Shown here: positions 47,263 through 56,301 of the stretch, in pieces
Position numbering within the stretch: position 1 is the stretch's first letter
Layout of the letters: each line of letters begins with the position of its first letter
From: an uncultured Pelagibacteraceae bacterium
GTDB lineage: Bacteria > Pseudomonadota > Alphaproteobacteria > Pelagibacterales > AG-422-B15
DNA: 64,000 bases
Reading direction: 5' to 3'
NCBI GenBank assembly: GCA_902613805.1
Contig: CACMIV010000001.1
Coordinates: 124,001 to 188,000 of the forward strand
Program-made: the position numbers and the translations under genes
Notes under the pieces: generated by a model
The model's input: only the letters and a program-made list of their open reading frames with translations
The model's database searches: none
Told to the model about the DNA's origin: nothing

Positions 47263-48207
47263 CTATTTTTTAGCATTCATTAGAGAATATCTTAGTGAGA
47301 AATAAAAAATGATCGAAATAAAAAAACAGCCAGTAAATATTGATATTGTTTCATTGAGTCCTAAACTACATAAAAGAAATATGGATAAAAGTGAAAATGC
47401 TGTATTAATAGGCTGAATTAATAAGTATAACCATCCACCCTGAGTTCTTTGAGCTAATTGGTAAATTTGGTAATGATGTCTTGTATGTAAAGGTTCCTTA
47501 CGAATTAAACGATATAAAATTACATAGATTACATCAAGTATTGGTAAGCATAAAGTCGTTAGAAGATAATAAATTTTTAAATTTTGCTGTACCGCAGCTA
47601 AAACAATAAATATCAAAAATAATCCTGCTAAAAAAAAACTTCCTGCATCCCCAAAATATAAACTATTTGCTTTATAATTTAAGAGTGAAAAAGATATGAA
47701 AAATACAAGAGATAAATGTATTAAAATCTGAATATTTTTATCGAGAGAAAAAACAAAAGATAAAATCGAAAAATTTAAAATTCCAAAAAATACTATATTT
47801 AGATCAGCTCCATCGTAAAAGTTAATTGTGTTAGTTAAAAGTAGACTAAGAGTTAATATATAGGTCAGGATTAATATAAAGAGGTATGTATTTACAATAA
47901 CTAAATTAGAGAAAAATGTAGTAGTAATGAAAATTCCCATAAGAATCTGAATAATAATTCTTGTAGTAACACTTAAACTCATTAAATCATCAAAATAATA
48001 AATTAAAGTTAACACTGAAATTAGGGAAAGGGCTATTTTTAACTCTGAGGAGTAAGACTCGTTATTCAAATAAATATTTATCAATAAAGTAATTAAAAAA
48101 ATAATACCTGCACCCGTAGGTGTTTTATTAATTTCTAGATATATCCAAATATTTTTATACGCATGCAAGCTAATATAAATACAGAAAAAATTTATAAAAA
48201 ATAACAT
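47263..48207 (-). CDS. Initiating undecaprenyl-phosphate sugar-1-phosphate transferase, WecA/WbpL/MraY family
   Basis: This polytopic membrane enzyme has 314 residues and about ten helices and starts lipid-linked glycan synthesis. Family motifs are YYFDDLMSLS (the DD pair), NTINFYDGADLN (N-x-x-N-x-x-DG type), LYFGDAGSFFLAGL and the cytoplasmic EPLHTRHHYQIYQL, which carries the HxxHH signature. WbpL-type enzymes act with WbpM and FnlA-type pathways, both represented at 51-56 kb. It is the first gene of the five-gene minus-strand operon. Confidence 0.9.
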   Translation of the reverse strand: MLFFINFFCIYISLHAYKNIWIYLEINKTPTGAGIIFLITLLINIYLNNESYSSELKIALSLISVLTLIYYFDDLMSLSVTTRIIIQILMGIFITTTFFSNLVIVNTYLFILILTYILTLSLLLTNTINFYDGADLNIVFFGILNFSILSFVFSLDKNIQILIHLSLVFFISFSLLNYKANSLYFGDAGSFFLAGLFLIFIVLAAVQQNLKIYYLLTTLCLPILDVIYVILYRLIRKEPLHTRHHYQIYQLAQRTQGGWLYLLIQPINTAFSLLSIFLLCSLGLNETISIFTGCFFISIIFYFSLRYSLMNAKK

Positions 48208-48274
48208 TCTAATTATTAAATTAAAGTTTATGATACAAATAATTATGTATATATTAATACATAGGAAATAACTT

Positions 48275-49216
48275 ATGAAAATAAAAAACCTTGAGATTGC
48301 AGTTTATACCTTTTATAGATTTAAAAAAATCAAAAATCTTAATAAAATCAAAGAACAAGTCGATGACAATTTATCTAAATATAAATCCTTAAAAGGAACA
48401 ATATTGATAGCTAATGAAGGGATCAATGGCTCATTAGCAGGAATTGCCCATGAGGCTTCTAAAGCTCTTCATGATATAAAAAAATTACTAAGTATAAGAA
48501 AACTCTCATTAAAAATAAACTCGTGTGACTTCGTCCCTTTTTACAAATTAAGAACAAAAATTAAAAAAGAAATTGTGAGTATGGGTGTCAATAATATTAA
48601 TGTTAGTAAAAAAACTGGAAAGTATATTAATGCAGTTGATTGGAACGATGTTATCAGAGATAATACAGTTACCACAATCGACGTTCGAAATAGTTATGAA
48701 AGAAAGATTGGATCTTTTGAAAATTCAAAAAATATCAAAATGAACAGTTTTAGAGAGTTTCCAAAAATAATAAAAAATTTAAATTTAGATAAAAAAAGTA
48801 AAATAGCAATGTATTGTACTGGAGGCATTAGATGTGAAAAAGCTTCGAGCTACTTAATAGATCAAGGTTTTGAAAATATAATGCAATTAGAAGGTGGTAT
48901 AATCAATTATCTTAATAAAAATAAAAATAAAAAAATGTGGAATGGTGAATGTTTTGTTTTTGATAATAGAATTTCAATTAACTCAAAATTATTAAAGGGT
49001 AAATATAGGCAATGTTATGGATGTAGATCTCCAATTAGTGAAATCGATATGAAGTCCCCAATGTATTTAAGGGGTGTAAGCTGCCCCAACTGTTATAATG
49101 ATAAAAGTGATAAACAAAAGAAATGTTACTCGGTAAGACAAAATCAAATTGATATTGCAGAAAGTAAACAAAAAAATCATTCATTTAAAAGGATCTATTT
49201 GAAAGATCTATCATAA
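48275..49216 (+). CDS. trhO: tRNA uridine(34) hydroxylase, TrhO (YceA, rhodanese-like)
   Basis: TrhO hydroxylates U34 of certain tRNAs, an oxygen-dependent step towards cmo5U. In 313 residues it has the N-terminal acylphosphatase-like domain (GTILIANEGINGSLAG), the linker FYKLRTKIKKEIVSMGV, a rhodanese domain with the active cysteine in MYCTGGIRCEKASSYL, and a C-terminal Cys-rich zinc-like segment CYGCRSPI...GVSCPNC. It stands alone between surface-glycan operons and converges on the SET gene. Confidence 0.93.
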   Translation: MKIKNLEIAVYTFYRFKKIKNLNKIKEQVDDNLSKYKSLKGTILIANEGINGSLAGIAHEASKALHDIKKLLSIRKLSLKINSCDFVPFYKLRTKIKKEIVSMGVNNINVSKKTGKYINAVDWNDVIRDNTVTTIDVRNSYERKIGSFENSKNIKMNSFREFPKIIKNLNLDKKSKIAMYCTGGIRCEKASSYLIDQGFENIMQLEGGIINYLNKNKNKKMWNGECFVFDNRISINSKLLKGKYRQCYGCRSPISEIDMKSPMYLRGVSCPNCYNDKSDKQKKCYSVRQNQIDIAESKQKNHSFKRIYLKDLS

Positions 49217-49231
49217 ATAAATTATTTATTT
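49215..49231. other. AT palindrome between convergent trhO and SET stops
   Basis: AAATAAAT-T-ATTTATTT spans the trhO stop and the end of the SET-domain gene. With loops of 3 or more it could form a very weak bidirectional terminator hairpin. There is no GC content, so function is uncertain. Confidence 0.3.
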
Positions 49232-49728
49232 GAAATAATTTTTTGAAGATATTTTAAATATTTTGGCCAATCATCTGATGAGATTATGAAACCGATGCAA
49301 TTTTTAGAACCACATTTGCAAACATGATCTCGAAAATCATCTTTATCAAATTCATAACCATAATCATAAGTTAATTCCTCTCCTTTACGAATCTTTTTAA
49401 TCGAACAAATCCAAATTTCATTTTTAATAATTTCTACTTCACAATTTGGATCACAGGAATGATTAATATATCGAGCCTTATTATACTTTGGAGTACCATC
49501 AATATCATACTTCTTATTTAGTTCAAAGATATAGACTGAACCTGTTCTATTTGAATTCAAGTATTTTTTTATTCTTTGCTCTGATCTTTTGTCACCTTCT
49601 GATTTAGATATTTTTTCACCAATATATTGAATAATTTTTTCACTTTTATTTATATTTTTTGCAGCTACAACACCATTGCCATGAATTATTGATTTTTTTA
49701 CTCGCCAAGTATTCTTAATTCTACTCAT
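49222..49728 (-). CDS. SET-domain protein lysine methyltransferase
   Basis: This 168-residue protein has a complete SET domain: GNGVVAAKNINKSEKIIQYIG, the motif INHSCDPNC at residues 88-96, GEELTYDYGYEF with the catalytic Tyr near 121-123, and a post-SET CKCGSKNC motif at 137-144 that with Cys96 can bind zinc. It has no targeting or other domain. SET proteins methylate lysines; in bacteria targets are mostly unknown (ribosomal proteins, DNA-binding proteins). It is divergent from ugd by 140 bases. Confidence 0.9.
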   Translation of the reverse strand: MSRIKNTWRVKKSIIHGNGVVAAKNINKSEKIIQYIGEKISKSEGDKRSEQRIKKYLNSNRTGSVYIFELNKKYDIDGTPKYNKARYINHSCDPNCEVEIIKNEIWICSIKKIRKGEELTYDYGYEFDKDDFRDHVCKCGSKNCIGFIISSDDWPKYLKYLQKIISNK

Positions 49729-49868
49729 AATAAATTTTTTTTTTCATAAAATAAGTAAACATACAATAGATTTAATTCAAAAAAAAATATAAATAATATA
49801 TTTAACAAAATGTAAGTTAGTAAACTATCGTAGCTTTACCATACAATTAATATATAATAATAAGCTAA

Positions 49869-51035
49869 ATGAAAATTTCTATAATCGGTCTTGGCTATGT
49901 TGGGCTTTCTTTGTCATATTTGATTTCTCAAAAATATACCACATATGCATATGATATAGATAGTGATAAGGTTGAAAAATTAAAAAAAGATATACCTAGC
50001 TCTCTAAACAATGAAGTTAATCAATTCCTAAATCAAAGAAAATTAGATCTCAAAATATCAAACAATATTGTAGATTGTTTAAAAAACTCAACATTTGTTG
50101 TTATTGCTGTACCAACAAATTATGACACAATAACAAATAATTTTAATACAGATATTGTGGAGAAAGTTATAAAGAATGTTATTAAAGTTGAGCAAAATGC
50201 TTCAATAATAATAAAGTCTACGATTCCAATTGGTTTCACAGAGAAAATAATCAACGATGTTGGAAAAAATAACATATATTTTTCCCCTGAGTTCCTCAGA
50301 GAAAGTAAAGCTTTACAAGATAACCTTTATCCAAGTAGAATTATCATTGGTGACAGGACAGAAAAATCAGAAACATTTGCTGAAATTTTGAAAGAATGTT
50401 CAAATTCTAGAAACGCAAAAATAATTTACATGAAATCAAAAGAGGCGGAGGCTACAAAATTATTTTCTAATGCCTTTTTAGCAATGAGAGTTTCTTTTTT
50501 TAATGAACTTGATAGTTTTAGTGAAGTTAATAACTTAAACTCAAAAAAAATAATTGAAGGTGTGTCTTCAGATCCAAGAATAGGTAATTACTATAATAAT
50601 CCTTCATTTGGATATGGTGGATATTGTCTTCCTAAAGATACTCAGCAACTTCTAAACAACTATAATAATATTCCAAATAATATTATTTCAGGAGTTGTAC
50701 GTGCAAATAAAACTAGAAAAGAATTTATTACTCAGTCCATATTAAAGAAAAAGCCAAGTATTGTTGGTGTTTATAGGCTTATAATGAAATCAGGCTCAGA
50801 TAATTTTCGTGAAAGTGCAATTATAGATGTTATAGATGAATTAATTAAAAATGGGATTGAAGTTATAGTTTATGAGCCACTTATAAGCTTAAAAATTAAA
50901 TTTCCATACAAAATTACTCATAAAATAGAAGATTTAAAAAAAATACCAGATTTAATAATTGCAAATAGGTTTTCAGAAGAAATTAAACATTTGCAAGAAA
51001 AGCTATATACGCGAGACATATTTCAAGAAAATTAA
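49869..51035 (+). CDS. ugd: UDP-glucose 6-dehydrogenase
   Basis: Ugd oxidises UDP-glucose to UDP-glucuronate in two NAD-dependent steps. At 388 residues it matches the E. coli/Klebsiella short form as I remember it. Motifs are the NAD-binding IIGLGYVGLSLSYLI, ATP-like IAVPTNYD, IKSTIPIGFT, YFSPEFLRESKALQDNLYPS, the catalytic cysteine in FGYGGYCLPKDTQQL and GVYRLIMKSGSDNFR. It supplies UDP-GlcA to the surface glycan. Its stop shares the TTAA palindrome with the next gene's stop. Confidence 0.95.
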   Translation: MKISIIGLGYVGLSLSYLISQKYTTYAYDIDSDKVEKLKKDIPSSLNNEVNQFLNQRKLDLKISNNIVDCLKNSTFVVIAVPTNYDTITNNFNTDIVEKVIKNVIKVEQNASIIIKSTIPIGFTEKIINDVGKNNIYFSPEFLRESKALQDNLYPSRIIIGDRTEKSETFAEILKECSNSRNAKIIYMKSKEAEATKLFSNAFLAMRVSFFNELDSFSEVNNLNSKKIIEGVSSDPRIGNYYNNPSFGYGGYCLPKDTQQLLNNYNNIPNNIISGVVRANKTRKEFITQSILKKKPSIVGVYRLIMKSGSDNFRESAIIDVIDELIKNGIEVIVYEPLISLKIKFPYKITHKIEDLKKIPDLIIANRFSEEIKHLQEKLYTRDIFQEN

Positions 51036-52873
51036 ATCTTTAAATCAGTTTTATCTTTTAAAAATTTTTTTACTTTAACCAAATCATTTTCATTTACTAT
51101 ATTTTGTAATTCATCAATAAGCTTATTGAGTTTAGGAAATTCGATGTGACTATCTTTACCATAGAAGATATTTGGATTATTTGAAATCTTTGCATCCCCA
51201 TCAATGAGCAGCTCTTCGTAAAGCTTCTCACCCGGTTTAAGGCCTATTATTTTTATTGCTATGTCCCCAGAACCAGAAATATTATCAAACACTTTTAACC
51301 CTCTCAACTCTATCATTCTTTTAGCAACATCTATTATTTTAAGTGGCTCCCCCATATCAAGTAAAAATATCTCGCCGCCTTTTGCCATTAATGATGCATG
51401 AATAATTAAATTTACGGATTCTTGTACTGTCATGAAAAAACGAGTTACCTCAGGATGAGTAACTGTTACGTAATTACCTTGATCAATTTGATCATTGAAC
51501 TTATTAATAACTGATCCAGATGAACCAAGAACATTGCCAAATCTCACGATTGAATAAGTTGTCAATGACTCATTTTTAGTTGCATATGCTTGAACAATTA
51601 ACTCTGAAAGACGCTTTGATGCTCCCATAATGCTTGTTGGCCTTACAGCCTTATCGCTTGATATTAAAATGAAATTTTTAAAATTTAGCTGATCACATAA
51701 TGAAACTAAATTTAAGGTTCCAAAAAAATTATTATTTAATGACTCTGAGATATTATTTTCAACAAGCTCGACATGTTTATAGGCTGCTGCATGGAAGACA
51801 TAATCTAAATCAAATTGAGTTAGTAATTTTTTCAATAAGTCGAAATTATTTATACTTGTAAGACTAAATATTAAATTGATATTCAAATCATTAAGTTCAA
51901 TAATTTTTTCTAATTTTTCTTTTATTGCGTAAAGATTATATTCACTGTGATCTAATAAAATTAACCTAGATGGCGATTGAAAGATTATCTGCTTGCATAA
52001 TTCACTACCAATGGAACCCCCCGCGCCTGTAATTAATATACTTTTGCCTTTAAATTCTTTTTTATTAAGCTCTTGAATTTTGATATCCCGATTTACCAGA
52101 TCATTAATATTTAAATTATTTACATCCTTAATACTTATTTTTTCATTTATAATATCAGATAACGTAGGAAGAGTTCTAATATTAAGATTGAGCTTCTCAC
52201 ATCGACTTATTAATGCTCTTTTATCATTAAGATTAAGAGATGGAATTGCAACTATTAATGAATTAATTTTAAATTGTTTAATATATTTTTCAGCATTATC
52301 AAATGAAATAATTCTTATACCTGAAATGATTTTCCCTAACTTGCTATCGTCATCATCAATAAATAGTTTTACCTCAAATTCTCTACTTTCATTAATTGAA
52401 TTTAATAATTGAAAACCAGCGGTACCTGCGCCATATATTATTACATTCTTTTTTACTTTATTTTTGTCTCTATTCCTTGAAATAGATGAGATGCGCAGTA
52501 AAAATAATAAAAAACAAAATATAATTGGTTGAATGAATGCAATAGATCTTGGAATCCCAAAATTAAAATAAGAAAATATCAAAAAGAGAATTACCGTATA
52601 TATAATGCAACAATAAAAAATTCTTATGAACAGACTTAAATCGAAATATTTAGGAATATATTCGTAAATCTTAGAAAAGATGAATATTGGTATAAACAAA
52701 AATGCACAAATTAGATACGCATTAAAACTTAGTATAGGATCTAAACCTATATTTCCGGTAAATGGCAGATAATAAGTATCTAATCTTATTGAATAAGCTA
52801 TGTATGTCGAAATTATCGAAATGATAATATCAGTCAAAATTAATAATAAGTTTCTCTTTAAATAATTAATCAT
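51032..52873 (-). CDS. Membrane-bound nucleotide-sugar 4,6-dehydratase, WbpM/PglF/CapD family
   Basis: This enzyme dehydrates UDP-GlcNAc to a UDP-4-keto-6-deoxy sugar. The 613 residues comprise four to five N-terminal membrane helices (about 8-130), a first Rossmann domain (NVIIYGAGTAGFQLL), and the catalytic SDR domain with LITGAGGSIGSELCKQI, FHAAAYKHVELVE, SSDKAVRPTSIMGASKR (Met where most SDRs have Tyr, normal for this family) and RFGNVLGSSGSVI. It is the last gene of the long polysaccharide operon and supports WbpM-type O-antigen synthesis. Confidence 0.93.
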   Translation of the reverse strand: MINYLKRNLLLILTDIIISIISTYIAYSIRLDTYYLPFTGNIGLDPILSFNAYLICAFLFIPIFIFSKIYEYIPKYFDLSLFIRIFYCCIIYTVILFLIFSYFNFGIPRSIAFIQPIIFCFLLFLLRISSISRNRDKNKVKKNVIIYGAGTAGFQLLNSINESREFEVKLFIDDDDSKLGKIISGIRIISFDNAEKYIKQFKINSLIVAIPSLNLNDKRALISRCEKLNLNIRTLPTLSDIINEKISIKDVNNLNINDLVNRDIKIQELNKKEFKGKSILITGAGGSIGSELCKQIIFQSPSRLILLDHSEYNLYAIKEKLEKIIELNDLNINLIFSLTSINNFDLLKKLLTQFDLDYVFHAAAYKHVELVENNISESLNNNFFGTLNLVSLCDQLNFKNFILISSDKAVRPTSIMGASKRLSELIVQAYATKNESLTTYSIVRFGNVLGSSGSVINKFNDQIDQGNYVTVTHPEVTRFFMTVQESVNLIIHASLMAKGGEIFLLDMGEPLKIIDVAKRMIELRGLKVFDNISGSGDIAIKIIGLKPGEKLYEELLIDGDAKISNNPNIFYGKDSHIEFPKLNKLIDELQNIVNENDLVKVKKFLKDKTDLKI

Positions 52874-52893
52874 TTATTTTACCTTGATAATTA

Positions 52894-54102
52894 TCATATG
52901 AATTTTACAAACTCACTTACAATAGTCTCCGGCTTAAAATTATTCTGATAATATATGTAGCCGTTAGCTGCCATTTTGGTTTTTTCGTTTTCTTTTAGTT
53001 TTATGGCCTTATTGAACAACTCAATAATATTTTTTTTATTATCACTTTTGGATGTAATGCCAGAGTCTGTATAATCTATAAGTTCTTTTACAGCTCCCCG
53101 AGCCACACAAAATATTGGTCTTTTAAGTTGAAAATAAGTCTGAAGTTTACTCGGTAGTATAAGTGATTGTCTACCCTCCGAATTAAGACTGAGTATAAAA
53201 AAATCAGATTTTTTATACACTGTTTCAAGATCCCTACCAGTTAACCATCCGTGCCAATAAATATTTTTTTGATCAAACTTTTTCCTCAAACCATTTAGTA
53301 GTGGACCATCACCACACATATGAAGCTCACATTTTTCATATTTTAAGTCTGTGAAGGCTTCTAGAATTTTCTCAAGATTTTGGGCTCCACCGATATTGCC
53401 TGTGTAAGAAAATATCAATTTACCTTCTTTATTAACGTTTTTTTTATAATTAGCAATTTCTACTTCTCTGACCGGATTATAAAGTGTTTTAATTTGCTTA
53501 TCAGGGAATTTAAACTTTAAATATTTTGTTAACGAATACGACTCAGTAAATATCATATCGCTATATTTCCACATTTTTTCTTGAAAGAAATTTATAGTAT
53601 TAATAATGTATTTATTTTTTAAGCCCTTCGCAGTTTGGATTGCTTCAGGCCAAATATCCTGTATCCACTGAGATGATTTTGTGTTCATTAATTTTGAGGC
53701 AAATATTCCAATAAATCCTACATATACTGGTGAACCACAAAAAGTTAAGATATGATCATACTTATTCCTATTTCTTAAAGCGAAATAAATAAAGAAAAAA
53801 AATGATGATAAAAAAAAAGAAATATAAAATAATAAAATTGAAAATGATGTATTAGAAAATCTGGGAATGATTGGTAATCTTGTAATAGAAATTTTTTTTT
53901 CATTTTTTGTAAAAGGGCCAAAAAAAGAATATCCATCGTAAAATGAATATTTCCTATAATTTGGTAAAGCGGTAATTACCTTTACTTTGTTAATAGTTAT
54001 ATTTTTTGATAGGCTATGTACAAAAGTATTTATTGGAAAGGGCTCAGGATCGAAATAAGGAGTAAAAATAAGAATATTTTTTTTTAAATTTTCTTTTTCC
54101 AT
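52894..54102 (-). CDS. Glycosyltransferase family 4, WbuB-like
   Basis: This GT4 enzyme has 402 residues with an N-terminal ILIFTPYFDPEPFPINTF segment, a hydrophobic stretch near 85-108, WIQDIWPEAIQTAKGL, the FSYTGNIGGAQNLEKILEAF start of the GT-B C-terminal domain and YKKSDFFILSLNSEGRQSL. WbuB of E. coli O26 transfers L-FucNAc, and it similarly follows the fnlC/qnlB gene; here the upstream gene is also that type. The donor is therefore predicted to be an L-deoxyaminosugar. The start overlaps the epimerase gene by 19 bases. Confidence 0.85.
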   Translation of the reverse strand: MEKENLKKNILIFTPYFDPEPFPINTFVHSLSKNITINKVKVITALPNYRKYSFYDGYSFFGPFTKNEKKISITRLPIIPRFSNTSFSILLFYISFFLSSFFFFIYFALRNRNKYDHILTFCGSPVYVGFIGIFASKLMNTKSSQWIQDIWPEAIQTAKGLKNKYIINTINFFQEKMWKYSDMIFTESYSLTKYLKFKFPDKQIKTLYNPVREVEIANYKKNVNKEGKLIFSYTGNIGGAQNLEKILEAFTDLKYEKCELHMCGDGPLLNGLRKKFDQKNIYWHGWLTGRDLETVYKKSDFFILSLNSEGRQSLILPSKLQTYFQLKRPIFCVARGAVKELIDYTDSGITSKSDNKKNIIELFNKAIKLKENEKTKMAANGYIYYQNNFKPETIVSEFVKFI

Positions 54103-55211
54103 ACGTCTCTATTTATAACATCAATATTACTTAATATTACTCTTGTAACTTGTTTTGATAAATAGGGATTTTTATAATTATCAATATCAACGAATGAACT
54201 TTTATACTTTTTAAAATGATATAAAGATAATTTAATTGCTTCTTTTATACGATCAGAACTTATCCCACTTAATATCACAGAGCCATGGTCCATACCTTCT
54301 GGTCTTTCATGTGCATTTCTTAAATTAATTGCTGGAAATTTTAGTAAAGAAGACTCCTCGGTAATTGTTCCGCTGTCAGAAAGGGTACAATAAGCATTTT
54401 GTTGAAGAAAAATATAATCTGTAAATCCGAATGGTTTAAGAAATTTTACTAATTTAAACTTTTTAAGCTTCATACTACCTATTTTTTTTTGTGTTCTGGG
54501 ATGGGTAGATACTATTATTGGCATTTTATAAATCTTTTCTATATACTCAAATAACTGAATAATAGTTTTAAAATTGTCTACGTAATCTAAATTTTCTTCT
54601 CTATGGATACTAACTAAAAAGTATTTTCTTTTTTTTAATTTTAGTTTATTCAAAATTTTTGATTTTAGTATTTTAGATTTAAAGTGATTTATTACTTCGT
54701 ACATATGTGATCCAGTTTTGAAAATTCTATCCGGTCTAATCCCTTCCATAACTAAGTAATTTTTTGCATGCTCAGTAAGAGTAAAGTTAATATCGCTTAT
54801 GTGATCAACTATCTTTCGATTTATTTCTTCTGGTACTCTTTGATCAAAACATCTATTGCCGGCTTCAAAATGAAAAATAGGAATCTTTTTTCTTTTTGCT
54901 GATATGACTGATAAGCATGAATTAGTATCTCCGTAAATTACTAAAGCATCAGGTTTTTCTATTTCGAATATTTTATCTGATTTAGAAATAACATTAGCAA
55001 TAGTTTTAGCTGCATTTGTAGCTGCGGCATTTAGAAAGTAGTCAGGTTTTCTGACGTTTAGATCTTTAAAAAAAATTTCGTTTAATTCATAGTCATAATT
55101 TTGCCCAGTATGCACAAGAATGTGGTCGACAAAACTATCAAGTTCTTGAATAATTCGACTCATCTTTATTATTTCAGGTCTTGTTCCAAGTATTGTGACA
55201 ATTTTTGTCAA
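54084..55211 (-). CDS. UDP-N-acetyl sugar 2-epimerase, FnlC/CapG/QnlB type
   Basis: This non-hydrolysing C2 epimerase has 375 residues with TILGTRPEIIKMSRII, HTGQNYDYELNEIFF, VIYGDTNSCLSV and HFEAGNRCFDQRVPEEINRK. The AGNRCFDQRVPEE block distinguishes the FnlC/CapG/QnlB branch (UDP-L-FucNAc or UDP-L-QuiNAc synthesis) from WecB, which has AGLRTGD. LSDSGTITEESSLL is also present. It overlaps the upstream capE-like gene by 4 bases, as in known L-FucNAc/L-QuiNAc clusters. Confidence 0.88.
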   Translation of the reverse strand: MTKIVTILGTRPEIIKMSRIIQELDSFVDHILVHTGQNYDYELNEIFFKDLNVRKPDYFLNAAATNAAKTIANVISKSDKIFEIEKPDALVIYGDTNSCLSVISAKRKKIPIFHFEAGNRCFDQRVPEEINRKIVDHISDINFTLTEHAKNYLVMEGIRPDRIFKTGSHMYEVINHFKSKILKSKILNKLKLKKRKYFLVSIHREENLDYVDNFKTIIQLFEYIEKIYKMPIIVSTHPRTQKKIGSMKLKKFKLVKFLKPFGFTDYIFLQQNAYCTLSDSGTITEESSLLKFPAINLRNAHERPEGMDHGSVILSGISSDRIKEAIKLSLYHFKKYKSSFVDIDNYKNPYLSKQVTRVILSNIDVINRDVWKKKI

Positions 55212-56215
55212 ATTAACTCCTTTTTTACAAAATCCATTTTCATTAAAATTTTACGTGTTTCTTCTTGAGTTAGTTGATGGGCACAATGGGAATTGTAATC
55301 CTGAAGTGAGGAGACTTTTTTTGTTCCTTCAGAAAAATATTTATCATAATTTATTGATCTATTATCTGCTTTAATACAAAAATATTTTTTTGACTCCTTT
55401 GCATGGTAGAGCTCTTCCCTTGAAACTAAAGTTTCATATAATTTTTCACCATGTCTAGTTCCAATTACTTTTACTTTTGATTTGGAATTAAATATATCTT
55501 GTAAAGCCTTTATAAGAGTTTTAAGAGTGACAGATGGAGATTTTTTTACAAAAATATCTCCTTTTTCCCCTTTGCTGAATGCTTCGTTAACTAAGCTAAT
55601 AGACTCTTCTAAAGACATCATGAACCTAGTCATATTGTAGTCAGTTACTGTGATTGGTAAATTATTTTTAATTTGCTTTATAAATAAAGGAATTACTGAT
55701 CCTCTTGACCCCATAACATTTCCATACCTAGTAGCACAGAGAATTGTGTCTGAATTCTTAGATTTCGAAACTAGAATTTTTTCAGCTAGTGCTTTTGTCA
55801 TACCCATTGAATTTATCGGATAAACTGCTTTATCTGTGCTTAATAGAACCATTGTATTTATCTTATTATCAATAGAGCAATCAATTACATTTTCTGTTCC
55901 TAATACATTAGTCTTCAGTGCTTCTAGTGGATGAAATTCACAAGTTGGTACTTGTTTTAATGCAGCAGCATGGAAAACAAAATTTACATTTTTAAATACA
56001 TCTTCAATACTTTTTTTATCTCTTACATCTCCAATATAAAATTTTATTCTTTCATCATTAAGAGTTAACCTTAAATCTTCTTGCTTTTTTTCATCTCTAC
56101 TTAGTATTCTTATTTCCAGGAAATTATTTTTTTTTAGTAAGTAATTTAACATATTAGTCCCAAATGAACCTGTACCACCTGTGATTAAATACGTATTTTT
56201 TTTTCCTGTACTCAT
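55208..56215 (-). CDS. UDP-GlcNAc 4,6-dehydratase/5-epimerase, CapE/FnlA/WbjB type
   Basis: This soluble SDR has 335 residues with LITGGTGSFGTNMLNYLLK, FYIGDVRDKKSI, VFHAAALKQVPTCEFHPLEA, LSTDKAVYPINSMGMTKALAEK (Met in place of Tyr, as in CapE) and ATRYGNVMGSRGSVIP. In the FnlA/CapE pathway it makes the UDP-4-keto-L-talo or L-lyxo intermediate from UDP-GlcNAc. It is transcribed with the 2-epimerase and WbuB-like genes and is divergent from galE with 86 bases between. Confidence 0.92.
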   Translation of the reverse strand: MSTGKKNTYLITGGTGSFGTNMLNYLLKKNNFLEIRILSRDEKKQEDLRLTLNDERIKFYIGDVRDKKSIEDVFKNVNFVFHAAALKQVPTCEFHPLEALKTNVLGTENVIDCSIDNKINTMVLLSTDKAVYPINSMGMTKALAEKILVSKSKNSDTILCATRYGNVMGSRGSVIPLFIKQIKNNLPITVTDYNMTRFMMSLEESISLVNEAFSKGEKGDIFVKKSPSVTLKTLIKALQDIFNSKSKVKVIGTRHGEKLYETLVSREELYHAKESKKYFCIKADNRSINYDKYFSEGTKKVSSLQDYNSHCAHQLTQEETRKILMKMDFVKKELI

Positions 56216-56301
56216 TGAAATTTTATTGTTCTAATAATAAATTTATTAGTCTATTTAATGCTCACTATCAACAAAATTAATTCTTTCTCAATATTTGACA
56301 T

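Noticed and set aside
52080-52412. 110-codon ORF opposite the WbpM/PglF-like gene
   Set aside because: Antisense frame with low-complexity Ser/Leu/Ile composition typical of shadow ORFs; the sense frame is strongly conserved.
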